Shown here in pieces: positions 7,433 through 15,591 of a DNA stretch of 36,175 nt (within the stretch, counting starts at the first letter, position 1; every line of letters begins with the position of its first letter). Origin of the DNA: Amycolatopsis sp. CA-128772. GTDB lineage: Bacteria; Actinomycetota; Actinomycetes; Mycobacteriales; Pseudonocardiaceae. Below the pieces are notes generated by a model. That model did no database searches. It was not told the DNA's origin and saw only the letters and a program-made list of their open reading frames with translations. The stretch lies in the NCBI RefSeq assembly GCF_002904295.1, contig NZ_PPHG01000012.1, positions 1 through 36,175 of the forward strand. Reading direction: 5' to 3'. The position numbers were made by a program, and so were the translations under genes.

Positions 7433-8260
7433 TCAGCCGGCGGCGTCAGCGGCTTTCCGGGCGGCGGTGGCGGCCGCGTCGGCGTCGTCGAAGGCGGCCT
7501 TCGCCGTCTCGAACTCCGCCGTCGCACGCCCGGCGCGTTCCTCGGCTTCCGCCAGCCGCTCACGCAGGTCTTCGACGCGGGCGGTGGCCTGTTCGGCCGC
7601 GCGTTCGGTGCGGACGAGGTCGCGTTCGGCCGTCGCGCGCTCCTTCGCCCGTTCGGCGGCTTCCCGGCGCAGGCGGTCACGTTCCGCACGGGCCTTCGCG
7701 CGTTCCTCTTCTTCGCGTCGGTGATCCCGCTTCGGCTTCGCCGGTTCGGCCTTGTCCACCAGCTTCGCCGGGCGCTTCCCGGTGGCGGGCGGGACGCTCG
7801 CGGCGAGGCTGAACCACTGGTCCGTGTCCTGGTGCGCCACCGACGTCAGCCGCCCGGCCAGCGCCAGCGCGGCGGTGTCCGGGTCGGCCGCGACGGCCTC
7901 CAGGGTCGCCTCGACCTCGCGGGACACCGGATCGCTCATCGACGGCAGCCCGTGCAGGATCCGCCGCACCAGCTCACCGCGGCGGCGGGTCAGCGCCCGG
8001 AGGTCGTCGCCGGCCAGGCGGGTGTGCGCGTCCCGCAGCTCGTCCCCGAGTTCGGCCAGCTCACGCAGTTCGTCCGGGTCCGCCCGGGACAGGTCGTTGA
8101 CGATCGCCGCGGCCGTGGTCGGCTTCCGCAGCTGCTGAATCCGCTTCGCAAGTTCGGCGTCCCCTTCGGCCTTCGCGGCCTTCGCCGCCTTGTTGCGCGC
8201 GCCGACGAACTCCGCGAGGTCGCCCCCGTAGAGCTCGCCGGCCACCGTGTCGAAGTCCAT
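7433..8260 (-). CDS. Charged coiled-coil protein, function unknown
   Basis: A 275-aa protein, start MDFDTVAGELYGG. The N-terminal half (to about residue 155) is helical, with the recognisable actinobacterial pattern EFVGARNKAAKAAKAEGD followed by LRKPTTAAAIVNDLSR. The C-terminal third, from about residue 170, is an almost uninterrupted Arg/Glu/Ala coiled coil. No enzymatic motif, membrane segment or signal peptide is visible. Proteins of this layout are common and uncharacterised in actinomycetes. ATG 8260 is used; ATGs at 8311 and 8314 are possible but no better supplied with a ribosome site. It is divergent from the acyl-CoA synthetase gene with a 60-bp gap. Confidence 0.8.
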   Translation of the reverse strand: MDFDTVAGELYGGDLAEFVGARNKAAKAAKAEGDAELAKRIQQLRKPTTAAAIVNDLSRADPDELRELAELGDELRDAHTRLAGDDLRALTRRRGELVRRILHGLPSMSDPVSREVEATLEAVAADPDTAALALAGRLTSVAHQDTDQWFSLAASVPPATGKRPAKLVDKAEPAKPKRDHRREEEERAKARAERDRLRREAAERAKERATAERDLVRTERAAEQATARVEDLRERLAEAEERAGRATAEFETAKAAFDDADAAATAARKAADAAG

Positions 8261-8320
8261 CGTGGTCCAGCGAACCACATCGAACTGGTGCGAGCACCCG
8301 GGAAGAGTCATCATCGGGGA

Positions 8321-9844
8321 ATGTTCTTCGATCTGGGTGTGCGGGACTTCCTGGACCGCGCGGAAACGGTGTACCCGGACCGCGTCGCGGTGGTCGACGA
8401 GCCGGACCAGCCGGCGCCGAGCTGGGGTTCGCTCACCTACCGCGAGGTGGCGCGCCGGGCCCGTGCGCAGGCCGCGAACCTCGACGCGCTGGGCGTGCCG
8501 GCCGGCGGGCGCGTCGCGATGGTGTCGCACAACGCCGCGCGGCTGCTCGTGTCGTTCTTCGGCGTGTCCGGCTGGGGCCGGATCCTGGTGCCGGTGAACT
8601 TCCGGCTCGCCGCGGCCGAAGCCGAGTACATAGTGGAGCACTCCGGGGCGGAGGTGCTGATCGTCGACCCGGAGCTGGCGCACCTGCTGGACACGGTGAC
8701 GGCGAAGCACGTCTTCGTCCTCGGCCGCGACGACGAGGCCATCTGGGGCGGCGGCGGGACACCGCGGCCGTGGGACGGCGACGAGTCGGCCACGGCGACG
8801 ATCAACTACACGTCCGGCACGACGGCCCGGCCGAAGGGCGTGCAGCTCACCCACCGCAACATCTGGCTGAACGCGGCGGTGTTCGGGCTGCACACGACGT
8901 TGAGCGACCACGACGTCCTGCTGCACACCCTGCCGATGTTCCACTGCAACGGCTGGGGCATGCCGTACGCGGTGACCGGCCTGGGCGGCCGGCACATCGT
9001 GCTGCGGAAGGTCGACGGGACGGAAATCCTGCGGCGGATCGACGAGCACGGCGTGACGATCCTGTGCGCGGCACCCGCGGTGGTGACGGCGGCCCTGGAC
9101 GGCGCGGCGAGCTGGGACGGCGAGATCCCGGGCCGCGACCGCGTCCGGATCGTGGTGGCCGGCGCGCCCCCGCCGACGCGCACGATCGAGCGGGTCCGCG
9201 CCGAGCTGGGCTGGGAGTTCATCCAGATCTACGGGCTCACCGAGACCGCACCGCTGCTGACGGTGAACCGGATGCGCAGCGAGTGGGCGGACCTGGACCC
9301 GCACGAGCAGGCGAAGCTGCTGGGCCGCGCGGGCACGCCGGCGCTGGGCGTCCGGATCGCCGTGGACACCGACGGCGAGGTGCTCGCGCAGTCCAACCAC
9401 AACCTGGACGGGTACTGGGAAAACCCGGCGGAGACCGCGCGGGTCACCGACGGCGGCTGGTTCCACACGGGCGACGGCGGCGCGTTCGAGGACGGCTACC
9501 TGACGATCGCGGACCGCAAGAAGGACGTGATCATCTCGGGCGGCGAGAACGTGTCGTCGATCGAGGTGGAGGACGCGCTCAACTCCCACCCGGCGATCCG
9601 CGAGGCCGCGGTCATCGGCATCCCGGACGAGAAGTGGGGCGAGCTGGTGACTGCGCTGGTCGTGGTGGACGGGGACGTCACGGCGGAGGAGCTGATCCGG
9701 CACTGCCGCGGGTACCTGGCGGGGTACAAGTGCCCGAAGCGGGTGGAGTTCCTGGAGGAGCTGCCCCGGACGGCGACGGGGAAGATCCAGAAGTTCAAGC
9801 TGCGGGAGCCGTTCTGGAAGGGGCAGTCCCGCCAGGTGAACTAG
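8321..9844 (+). CDS. Acyl-CoA synthetase (AMP-dependent synthetase/ligase)
   Basis: A 507-aa ANL-superfamily ligase that adenylates a carboxylic acid and transfers the acyl group to CoA. Seen in order: the phosphate-binding loop YTSGTTARPKG (about residues 162-172), the YGLTET motif (about 303), the W-FHTGD motif and hinge DRKKDVIISGGENVSS (about 380-412), and the catalytic lysine in TATGKIQK (about 486). Length and motifs fit short/medium-chain acyl- or aryl-CoA ligases rather than a peptide-synthetase domain, and no carrier domain follows. GGGGA abuts ATG 8321, and a GGAAGAG lies farther upstream, so the start is plausible but not certain. The substrate cannot be read from the sequence. Confidence 0.92.
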   Translation: MFFDLGVRDFLDRAETVYPDRVAVVDEPDQPAPSWGSLTYREVARRARAQAANLDALGVPAGGRVAMVSHNAARLLVSFFGVSGWGRILVPVNFRLAAAEAEYIVEHSGAEVLIVDPELAHLLDTVTAKHVFVLGRDDEAIWGGGGTPRPWDGDESATATINYTSGTTARPKGVQLTHRNIWLNAAVFGLHTTLSDHDVLLHTLPMFHCNGWGMPYAVTGLGGRHIVLRKVDGTEILRRIDEHGVTILCAAPAVVTAALDGAASWDGEIPGRDRVRIVVAGAPPPTRTIERVRAELGWEFIQIYGLTETAPLLTVNRMRSEWADLDPHEQAKLLGRAGTPALGVRIAVDTDGEVLAQSNHNLDGYWENPAETARVTDGGWFHTGDGGAFEDGYLTIADRKKDVIISGGENVSSIEVEDALNSHPAIREAAVIGIPDEKWGELVTALVVVDGDVTAEELIRHCRGYLAGYKCPKRVEFLEELPRTATGKIQKFKLREPFWKGQSRQVN

Positions 9845-9851
9845 CGGACGC

Positions 9852-10397
9852 TCACGCCGGTGCGTAGGTCAGCTGGACGACGCCATTGCCGAACGCCGCC
9901 GACTTCCGCAGCTCCAGCGGGAACGCCGGGCCCTCCTCCGGGAACAGCCGCGTGCCGCGGCCCACGACGACCGGGTACAGCACCAGGTTCAGCTCGTCGA
10001 CCAGGCCCTCGGCCAGCAGCCACCGCACCGCCGTCGGGCTGCCGCTGGTCATGATGTCGCCCCCTTGCTCGGCCTTCAGCGCCCGGACCGCCTCGGCCGG
10101 GTCGCCGGTCAGCAGGGTCGAATTGTTCCAGGTGACTTCCGGCAACGTCGTCGAAAGCACGTATTTGCGGACATTGTTCATGAACGCGGCGCCTTCGTCG
10201 TCCTCCACGGTCCGGCCGGGCCACGCCTCGGCGAACCCTTCGTAGGTGACGCGGCCGAGCAGCATCGCGTCGGCGGCGGCCATCCCGCTGCCGACCGCCT
10301 GGCCGATTTCGTCGCTCCAGTACCGCAACGACCACTTGTCCGGTGCTTCGACCACGCCGTCCAGCGAGATGAACAGGTTCGCGACGATCTTGCGCAT
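9852..10397 (-). CDS. RibD C-terminal/DHFR-like reductase
   Basis: A 181-aa protein of the dihydrofolate-reductase-like RibD C-terminal domain family (NADPH-binding fold). Seen: N-terminal KIVANLFISLDGVVE, the MLLGRVTYEGFAEAWP segment, the cofactor-loop region GDIMTSGSPTAVRWLL, and VDELNLVLYPVVVGRGTRLF. Members are widespread, often annotated YyaP/YwjB-like, and mostly of unknown substrate. GAAGGGGA just upstream of ATG 10397 sets the start. It lies 25 bases downstream of the molybdopterin oxidoreductase stop on the same strand, so it may be the last gene of that operon. It converges with the acyl-CoA synthetase. Confidence 0.9.
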   Translation of the reverse strand: MRKIVANLFISLDGVVEAPDKWSLRYWSDEIGQAVGSGMAAADAMLLGRVTYEGFAEAWPGRTVEDDEGAAFMNNVRKYVLSTTLPEVTWNNSTLLTGDPAEAVRALKAEQGGDIMTSGSPTAVRWLLAEGLVDELNLVLYPVVVGRGTRLFPEEGPAFPLELRKSAAFGNGVVQLTYAPA

Positions 10398-10422
10398 GGG
10401 TCCCCTTCGGTCCGAGGTCCCA

Positions 10423-12753
10423 CTATAAACCGGCGAAACGTCCTGACTGTCCACTCGCGACGGTCTCGCGGACGCGCAGGCTGTCCGCCTCCGCCCGGGC
10501 CCGCTCCTGCTCGGTCGCCGGTTCCAGCCGCGCCGGGACGTCCTTGTGGTGCGGCGTGCCGGCGATCGGGTCGCGGTCGAGGGCGTCGGTCAGGAGGTTG
10601 ATCCGCGGGCCGCTGACCACCCGGCGGCCGTGGGCGTCCGGGTGGGCCATGCCGTAGCCGTGCGGCAGCGCGAGCTGGCCCGGCCGCAGCCCGGGGTCGG
10701 CCTCGGCGCGCACGACCACCCGCCCCGACGCCGTCACGACGGCCACCCAGTCGCCCGGCGCGGCGCCGATCGACGCCAGTTCTTCGGGACGCGCGCGCAG
10801 GGCACCGTCCGGGTCGGTGCGGCGCCAGCGCGGGTCGCGCAGGATCTGGTTCGCGTTGTGCGCCCGCCGCTGGCCGTTGAGCAGCGAAAACGGGTACGCC
10901 GGATCGGGCCGTTCGGCGGCCGGGTCCAGCCCGGCCAGCCAGTCCAAGAGTTCCGGCACGGCCAGCCGGACGCGCTCGCGGCGCAGCAGGCTCCACACCT
11001 CGTCCTGCTCGTGCGCCGAAAACGGCGTCGGACCGGCCAGGACGCGCTCGAAGAGCTCTTCCCCGAGCCGCGGGCCGGTCGCCGGGCTGCCGAGGGCGCG
11101 TTGCACCGGCACGGTCATCGTCTTCGCCGCCCGGTGGCAGCCCGCCCAAAGCGGCGCGATCGACGCGGCACCATCGGGCAGCGACGCGCCCAGCGTGCGG
11201 TAGAGCAGCACCGGGAGGATGGCCGCGCGCTCCGGCATCGCCTGGACCAGGGCGCCGAGGCCGGCCTGCAGCTGCGCCCGCGGCCCGGCGGCCAGCGACG
11301 CGAGGACGTCGGACGGCGGCAGCACACCCAGCTCGTCGAAGAGCCGCGCGTAGATCTCGGCCTCGACGAGCGTGCCCGGCAGCGGGTCCAGCAACGGCCG
11401 CCGCAGCTGGAAGTAGTTCGTCGGCCACTCGAAGGTGAAGAGCGTGAACTCCCACTTCTCGTGCTGGGACGCCGCCGGCAGCACGTAGTCGGCCAGCGCG
11501 GCCGTCTCGGTGTAGGCGACGTCGACGACCACGGACAGCTCGGCCGCCCGGATCGCGCGTTCGACGTCCCGCGTCCCGGCGAAGGTGTTCGCCGGGTTCG
11601 ACGACTCCACCCAGAGGGCCCGGACGCGGTTCGGGTGGTCGCTGAGGATCTCCTCGGCGAGGGTGTTGGCCGGCAGCAGGCCGCCGATGTACTCGAAGCC
11701 GGTGATCTCCGAGCGCTGCCCGGTCGTCGCGCCCCACAGCGGCAGCAGCCACGAGTGCAGGTTGTTCGTGCCGCGGCGGCCGAAGTGCCCGGTGAGCAGG
11801 TACAGCAGCTTCTCGAGGTAGCTGTTGAGCGTCGAGTGCCGCCCCTGCTGGATGCCCAGCTCGACGCGCACGGTCATCGCCTCGGCCGCGAGGATCAGCT
11901 CGACCGCGCGCTCGACGTCCACCCGGGACACTTCGGCGTGCGCGATCCACGCGTCCACCGGCACCTTCCCCAGCACGGCGGCGACCTCGTCGAACCCTTC
12001 GGTGCGCTCGGTGAGGAACCGCTCGTCCGCGCCGCCGCGTTCGAGCAGCAGCGCCAGGATCGCGCCGAGCAGGTAGGCGTCGGTGCCCGGGCGCAGCGGC
12101 AGGTGCAGATCGGCCAGCTCGGCGGTCTCGGTGCGCCGCGGATCGATCACGATCATCCGGCGGTCCGGGTCGTTCTTGAGCGTGTTGAGCGCCTGCCGGG
12201 CGTTGCTGAACCCGTGCGCCTGCCAGGGGTTGCAGCCGAGCACGAGCAGCAGGTCGCAGTGCTCGACGTCCTCGGCGGTGTGCACGATCGTCGAGCCGAA
12301 CAACTGCCCGTTGACCCAGAAGTCGCCGGTCTTCTCCTGCGACAGCGCGTTGAAGTGGCGCGTCGAGTTCATCCACTTCAGCAGCGAAGTGCCGTACGCG
12401 CCGCCGGAGTGGTTGCCCTGGCCACCGCCGCCGACGTAGGCGAACGAGCCGGGCCGGCCGGCCGCGGTGTCGGCGTCGCGGATCGCGTGCAGCTTGGCCG
12501 CGATCTCGGTGAGCGCGGTGTCCCAGCCGATCGGCTCGTGCGTGCCGTCGGGACGGCGGCGCAACGGCGTCGTGAGGCGGTCCTCGTGGTCGCCGTACCA
12601 GGTCAGGCGTTGCGCCTTCTGGCACAGGTAGCCGCCGGAACGCGGGTGCGCCTTGTCGCCGCGGACGCGGGTGATCTTCCGGCCGTCGAGCTGCACCTCC
12701 AGCCCGCAGTTGAGGTAGCAGAGGCTGCACGCGGTGCGCTGCCACTCGCCCAT
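10423..12753 (-). CDS. Molybdopterin-dependent oxidoreductase with 4Fe-4S site
   Basis: A 776-aa member of the DMSO-reductase/formate-dehydrogenase superfamily. An N-terminal 4Fe-4S motif is formed by C9, C12, C16 and C44 (CSLCYLNCG, GYLCQK). The molybdopterin-binding parts follow, including LLLVLGCNPWQAHGFSNARQ, the IVIDPRRTETAELADLHLPL type segment (in pieces) and RALWVESSNPANTFA. The C-terminal dinucleotide-binding domain begins near SLLNGQRRAHNANQ. There is no Tat signal peptide, so the enzyme is cytoplasmic. No separate Fe-S or membrane subunit is nearby. ATG 12753 has GAAGGGGA six bases upstream; an in-frame GTG at 12768 lacks this. The gene starts 11 bases after the LLM oxidoreductase, so the two are very likely co-expressed. 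Confidence 0.92.
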   Translation of the reverse strand: MGEWQRTACSLCYLNCGLEVQLDGRKITRVRGDKAHPRSGGYLCQKAQRLTWYGDHEDRLTTPLRRRPDGTHEPIGWDTALTEIAAKLHAIRDADTAAGRPGSFAYVGGGGQGNHSGGAYGTSLLKWMNSTRHFNALSQEKTGDFWVNGQLFGSTIVHTAEDVEHCDLLLVLGCNPWQAHGFSNARQALNTLKNDPDRRMIVIDPRRTETAELADLHLPLRPGTDAYLLGAILALLLERGGADERFLTERTEGFDEVAAVLGKVPVDAWIAHAEVSRVDVERAVELILAAEAMTVRVELGIQQGRHSTLNSYLEKLLYLLTGHFGRRGTNNLHSWLLPLWGATTGQRSEITGFEYIGGLLPANTLAEEILSDHPNRVRALWVESSNPANTFAGTRDVERAIRAAELSVVVDVAYTETAALADYVLPAASQHEKWEFTLFTFEWPTNYFQLRRPLLDPLPGTLVEAEIYARLFDELGVLPPSDVLASLAAGPRAQLQAGLGALVQAMPERAAILPVLLYRTLGASLPDGAASIAPLWAGCHRAAKTMTVPVQRALGSPATGPRLGEELFERVLAGPTPFSAHEQDEVWSLLRRERVRLAVPELLDWLAGLDPAAERPDPAYPFSLLNGQRRAHNANQILRDPRWRRTDPDGALRARPEELASIGAAPGDWVAVVTASGRVVVRAEADPGLRPGQLALPHGYGMAHPDAHGRRVVSGPRINLLTDALDRDPIAGTPHHKDVPARLEPATEQERARAEADSLRVRETVASGQSGRFAGL

Positions 12754-12764
12754 GGCGTTCCCCT

Positions 12765-13790
12765 TCACAGCAGGTCGAGGGCGCGGCCCAGGGTGCTGAG
12801 CCGCGCTTCGAGCGTTTCGCCGGCCGGGTACAGCCGGACCGTGTCGATGCCGGTGGCGCGCCAGACGCGCAGGCGTTCGCGCACCATTTCTTCGGTGCCG
12901 ATCAACGTCGTGCCGAGGACCATTTCGTCGGTGACGAGCGCGGCGGCGCCGTCGCGGTCCCCGGCCTGCCAGCGCTCGCGGACCTCGGCGGCGACGTCGG
13001 CCCAGCCCTGGCGGCTGTAGGCGTTGTTGTAGAAGTTCGTGCCGGCCGAGCCCATCCCGCCGAGGCTGAAGGCCAGCTCCTTCTTGCGGCTGCCGACCAG
13101 GGTGTGCAGCTCGTCTTCGTTGTCCGCGAAGGCGACTTCGGCGCCCTGACAGACGTCGATGTCCGCGCGCCGGCGGCCGCTCTTCGCGAGCCCGGCGTCG
13201 AGGTGGGTGAAGTACGCGTCGGCGCCTTCGGGGACGAAGCTGGTGCCCAGCCAGCCGTCCGCGACTTCGCCCGTGAGCTCCAGGAGCTTCGGCGACAGCG
13301 TCGCCAGGTAGATCGGGATGTCCGGGTTCGGTGCGGTGGACAGCCGCATCGGGCGCGCTTCGCCCGGCAGCGGGATCTCGAACGCCTGGCCGGTGAACGA
13401 GATCTTCTCCCCCGCGAAGGCCTGGCGGATGATCTCGACGGTCTCGCGCATCCGCGTCAGCGGCTTGGCGAACGGAACGCCGTGCAGTCCTTCGACGACC
13501 TGCGGCCCGGACGGCCCGAGGCCGAGCGCGAACCGGCCGCCGGACAGGTCGGCGAGAGTGAGCGCGGCCTGCGCGATCGCGACCGGCGTGCGGGTGCCGA
13601 GCTGGATGATGCCGGAGCCGAGCCGGATCCGGTCGGTGCGGGCGGCGAGGTAGCCGAGCGCGGACGGCGCGTCCGAGCCCCAGGCTTCCGCCACCCAGCA
13701 GCCGTCGAGGCCAAGCTTTTCCGCCTCCAGCACGAAGTCCAGCGTCGTGCGGGTGTCCTTCGAGAACTCGACGGTGGTCGCGGTCTTCAC
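12765..13790 (-). CDS. LLM class F420-dependent oxidoreductase
   Basis: A 341-aa luciferase-like enzyme of the F420-dependent MER/FGD-like group. Seen: AEKLGLDGCWVAEAWGSDAP, the RIRLGSGIIQLGTRTP segment with the non-prolyl cis-bulge region, GGRFALGLGPSGPQVVEGLHG (phosphate-binding loop, given in part), and a C-terminal VRERLRVWRATGIDTVRLYP. GTG 13790 overlaps the upstream gene's TGA in a GTGA arrangement, which implies translational coupling. Neighbours are an SRPBCC protein upstream and a molybdopterin oxidoreductase downstream. A common catabolic or detoxifying pathway under HxlR control is a reasonable inference, with unknown substrate. Confidence 0.92.
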   Translation of the reverse strand: MKTATTVEFSKDTRTTLDFVLEAEKLGLDGCWVAEAWGSDAPSALGYLAARTDRIRLGSGIIQLGTRTPVAIAQAALTLADLSGGRFALGLGPSGPQVVEGLHGVPFAKPLTRMRETVEIIRQAFAGEKISFTGQAFEIPLPGEARPMRLSTAPNPDIPIYLATLSPKLLELTGEVADGWLGTSFVPEGADAYFTHLDAGLAKSGRRRADIDVCQGAEVAFADNEDELHTLVGSRKKELAFSLGGMGSAGTNFYNNAYSRQGWADVAAEVRERWQAGDRDGAAALVTDEMVLGTTLIGTEEMVRERLRVWRATGIDTVRLYPAGETLEARLSTLGRALDLL

Positions 13791-14278
13791 CGGTTTTCGA
13801 CCCGGGCCTTGATCGCGGCGAGGTTGCCCTGCATCGCCGTCTCGAACTCCCGCATCCGGACGAAGACGATCTTCTGTTCCTTTTCCGGCATCCGGTCGAT
13901 GGCGAACGACAGCCCGGACCGGCCGGGGCCCATCCGCATCCACTGGCTCAGGCGGGTGCCGCCGTCGGCGGGCTCGAGGGTGAACTTCCAGACGGCGCTG
14001 GGCTCGTCGGGGTCCTGCACGGCCCACGCGAACACGCGCGGCGCTTCGCACTCCACGACGTAGGAGGTCGTCTCCCACTCGCCGAACGCGTCGTGCTTGC
14101 TGCGGCCGCGGAACTTGCGGCCGGCTTCGCACCACTCGACGGACTGGAGTTCCGGGCTCAGCTCGGGCATCAGCGAGATGTCCGAGACGAGCGACCAGAC
14201 GGCCTCGGGCGCGGCGTCGATCCAGGTCGAGACCTCGGCCGTCGGCAGGTCGGCGTACCGCGCACCGGTCCACTCCAT
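13787..14278 (-). CDS. SRPBCC-family (START-like) protein
   Basis: A 163-aa protein of the polyketide cyclase/dehydrase and lipid-transport fold. The pattern is typical: an N-terminal strand with VSTWIDAAPEAVWSLVSDIS, a helix-turn, GRKFRGRSKHD, the FAWAVQDPD strand and a GGTRLSQWMRMG strand, ending in the long C-terminal helix. These proteins bind a hydrophobic ligand and may act as cyclases, hydrolases or carriers. ATG 14278 is preceded by GAGAGAAGGG at a slightly long spacing. It is the first gene behind the TTGACA promoter at 14332-14337 and is translationally coupled to the LLM oxidoreductase. Confidence 0.88.
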   Translation of the reverse strand: MEWTGARYADLPTAEVSTWIDAAPEAVWSLVSDISLMPELSPELQSVEWCEAGRKFRGRSKHDAFGEWETTSYVVECEAPRVFAWAVQDPDEPSAVWKFTLEPADGGTRLSQWMRMGPGRSGLSFAIDRMPEKEQKIVFVRMREFETAMQGNLAAIKARVENR

Positions 14279-14307
14279 CGTGGTCGCCCTTCTCTCGTCT
14301 GACCACG

Positions 14308-14337
14308 ATAGTTGCGTAGATAGACTGACTCTGTCAA
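14308..14337 (-). promoter_or_regulatory. Promoter with TGAC-N3-GTCA palindrome
   Basis: Reading on the minus strand, a perfect -35 TTGACA (14332-14337) directly after the HxlR gene's stop is followed 18 bases later by a weak -10, AACTAT (14308-14313). The palindrome TGAC-TCT-GTCA (14326-14336, plus strand) overlaps the -35. The position suggests an operator for the adjacent HxlR regulator, controlling the SRPBCC/LLM/molybdopterin genes. The -10 match is poor. Confidence 0.45.
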
Positions 14338-14841
14338 TCACTCTTGCCGAGCGAAGCGCTCCTCGACGTCCGGGCGCTGGGCCAGCCGGGGCGGGAAGCC
14401 GGGGCCGCGGCGCATCCGCGTGTCGTGAGGCGTCATCGGTTCCCGGCACTGCGCGCAGACGATTTCGGCGTGCGTGTCGTGCCCGCAGGCGAGATGGTGC
14501 ACGGTGATCGGCGGCCCGGCCTCGGTCGCGAGCCACTTGTCGCCCCAGCGGGTCATCGCGAGCAGCACCGGGTAGAAGTCGCGGCCCTTCTCGGTGAGCA
14601 CGTAGTCGTAGCGCACCGGCTCGGTCTGGTAGGCGACTTTTTCCAGCAACCCCTCGTCGACCAGCCGCTTCAGCCGGTCGGCGAGGGTGTTGCGCGCAAT
14701 GCCGAGCGCCTGCTGGAACTCGTCGAAGCGCCGCACGCCGTAGAAGGCATCCCGCAGCACCAGCGGCGTCCACCAGTCACCGAGCAGATCCATGGTGCGC
14801 GCGATCGAGCACGGCCACTGCGCGAACGATGTCCGTTTCAT
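14338..14841 (-). CDS. HxlR-family transcriptional regulator with C-terminal Cys pair
   Basis: A 167-aa winged-helix regulator of the HxlR (MarR-like) family. The core is standard: CSIARTMDLLGDWWTPLVLRDAFYGVRRFDEFQ (in part), LADRLKRLVDEGLLEKV, YDYVLTEKGRDFYPVLLAM. After residue 110 it carries an extra tail with HHLACGH and IVCAQC, a possible zinc-binding or redox CxxC site that minimal HxlR proteins (about 110 aa) lack. Some HxlR members sense aldehydes or thiol-reactive compounds through cysteine. ATG 14841 is the natural start. The 59-bp gap to the SRPBCC gene carries a promoter, so this regulator probably acts on the downstream operon. Confidence 0.9.
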   Translation of the reverse strand: MKRTSFAQWPCSIARTMDLLGDWWTPLVLRDAFYGVRRFDEFQQALGIARNTLADRLKRLVDEGLLEKVAYQTEPVRYDYVLTEKGRDFYPVLLAMTRWGDKWLATEAGPPITVHHLACGHDTHAEIVCAQCREPMTPHDTRMRRGPGFPPRLAQRPDVEERFARQE

Positions 14842-15158
14842 GCGGCTGAGAGTACGCCGTTCCGAGCAAAGACTCAGCAGGTCAGCCGGGTTCGGGGGTG
14901 GGTTTGCCCAGGTTGTGCACAGGGTGGCGGGGATGTGGACAACTCGGGCGCCGGCCGGGCTGATCCCGCGGTTTTCGTCGGGGTGCCCCGATACGCTGGA
15001 GGCGGGGGCAGCCCCCAGGGAGGGCGGGCCGTGAAAGGGCGAGCCGTGGGTGGCCTGCCGCCGGCGGATGAGCGGATTCGGCGAACCAGACCGCGGCCCG
15101 GTGCACACGGCGGCGGCAGCACGACATCACCCCGGGGAAGGCGGGCCGCGCGCCGACG
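14842..15158. other. 317-bp gene-free stretch with several inverted repeats
   Basis: No convincing gene. It holds an inverted pair of DnaA-box-like 9-mers (14913-14921 and 14934-14942), a TCGGGG-TG-CCCCGA palindrome (14978-14991) and a GGGGGC-A-GCCCCC hairpin (15004-15016). All open frames here have poor codon bias. It lies between two minus-strand genes and must include the promoter of the HxlR gene. Confidence 0.5.
14912..14943. repeat. Inverted repeat of DnaA-box-like sequences
   Basis: GTTGTGCACA (14912-14921) and TGTGGACAAC (14934-14943) form an inverted repeat with one mismatch and a 12-bp spacer. The second contains TGTGGACAA, the exact complement of the actinobacterial DnaA-box consensus TTGTCCACA. 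The 9-mers start 21 bases apart, about two helical turns. Confidence 0.6.
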
Positions 15159-15539
15159 TCAGACGAGGTGTCCGGTGGTCACGTCGACGTGGCCGGGGAC
15201 CTCGTCGTGCTCGTCGCCGACGCTCAGCGTCCCGGCCGGCTCGACGAGCAGCACGCTCGCGCCCGCCTTCGACGACGGCTTGTGGAACGTTCCCTTCGGA
15301 ACCACGAAGACCTGCCCGCGGCCGAGCGTGACGACGCGTTCGTCCGGGTCGCGCAGGCCGATCTCGATCTCGCCGTCCAGGACGAGGAAGAACTCGTCGG
15401 TGTTTTCGTGCACGTGCCAGACGTGCTCGCCGTCGAACCGGGCGAGTCGGATGTCGTAGTCGTTGACGCGGGTGACGATCCGCGGGCTCCAGGCGGCGTC
15501 GAAGCTCGCGAGGACTTCGTTGAGGTCGATCGGGTTCAT
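15159..15539 (-). CDS. Cupin-domain protein
   Basis: A 126-aa single-domain cupin. Motif 1 is visible as HVWHVHENTDEFFLVLDGE (metal ligands: the two His of HVH, and a Glu) and motif 2 as GQVFVVPKGTFHKP (ligand His). The intact metal-ligand set suggests a metal-binding small enzyme or sensor rather than a degenerate cupin. ATG 15539 with GGGA four bases upstream is preferred over ATG 15548. It is divergent from the GlxA-type regulator across 52 bp, so that regulator may control it. The substrate is unknown. Confidence 0.9.
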   Translation of the reverse strand: MNPIDLNEVLASFDAAWSPRIVTRVNDYDIRLARFDGEHVWHVHENTDEFFLVLDGEIEIGLRDPDERVVTLGRGQVFVVPKGTFHKPSSKAGASVLLVEPAGTLSVGDEHDEVPGHVDVTTGHLV

Positions 15540-15591
15540 GCGTCCCATGCTCGACCTGGTGTTCCGGGCGCGCGAGTGCTAGGAATCGCAC

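Noticed and set aside
10546..13020. 824-codon plus-strand frame
   Set aside because: Antisense to the molybdopterin oxidoreductase and LLM genes, whose motifs and ribosome sites are unmistakable.
15004..15016. GGGGGC-A-GCCCCC as a terminator
   Set aside because: No gene ends just before it on the plus strand, and on the minus strand it follows the cupin stop by over 140 bases. Listed only as part of the spacer.
14842..15158. Chromosome origin
   Set aside because: Only two DnaA-box-like sites, and no dnaA, dnaN, gyrB or parAB nearby.
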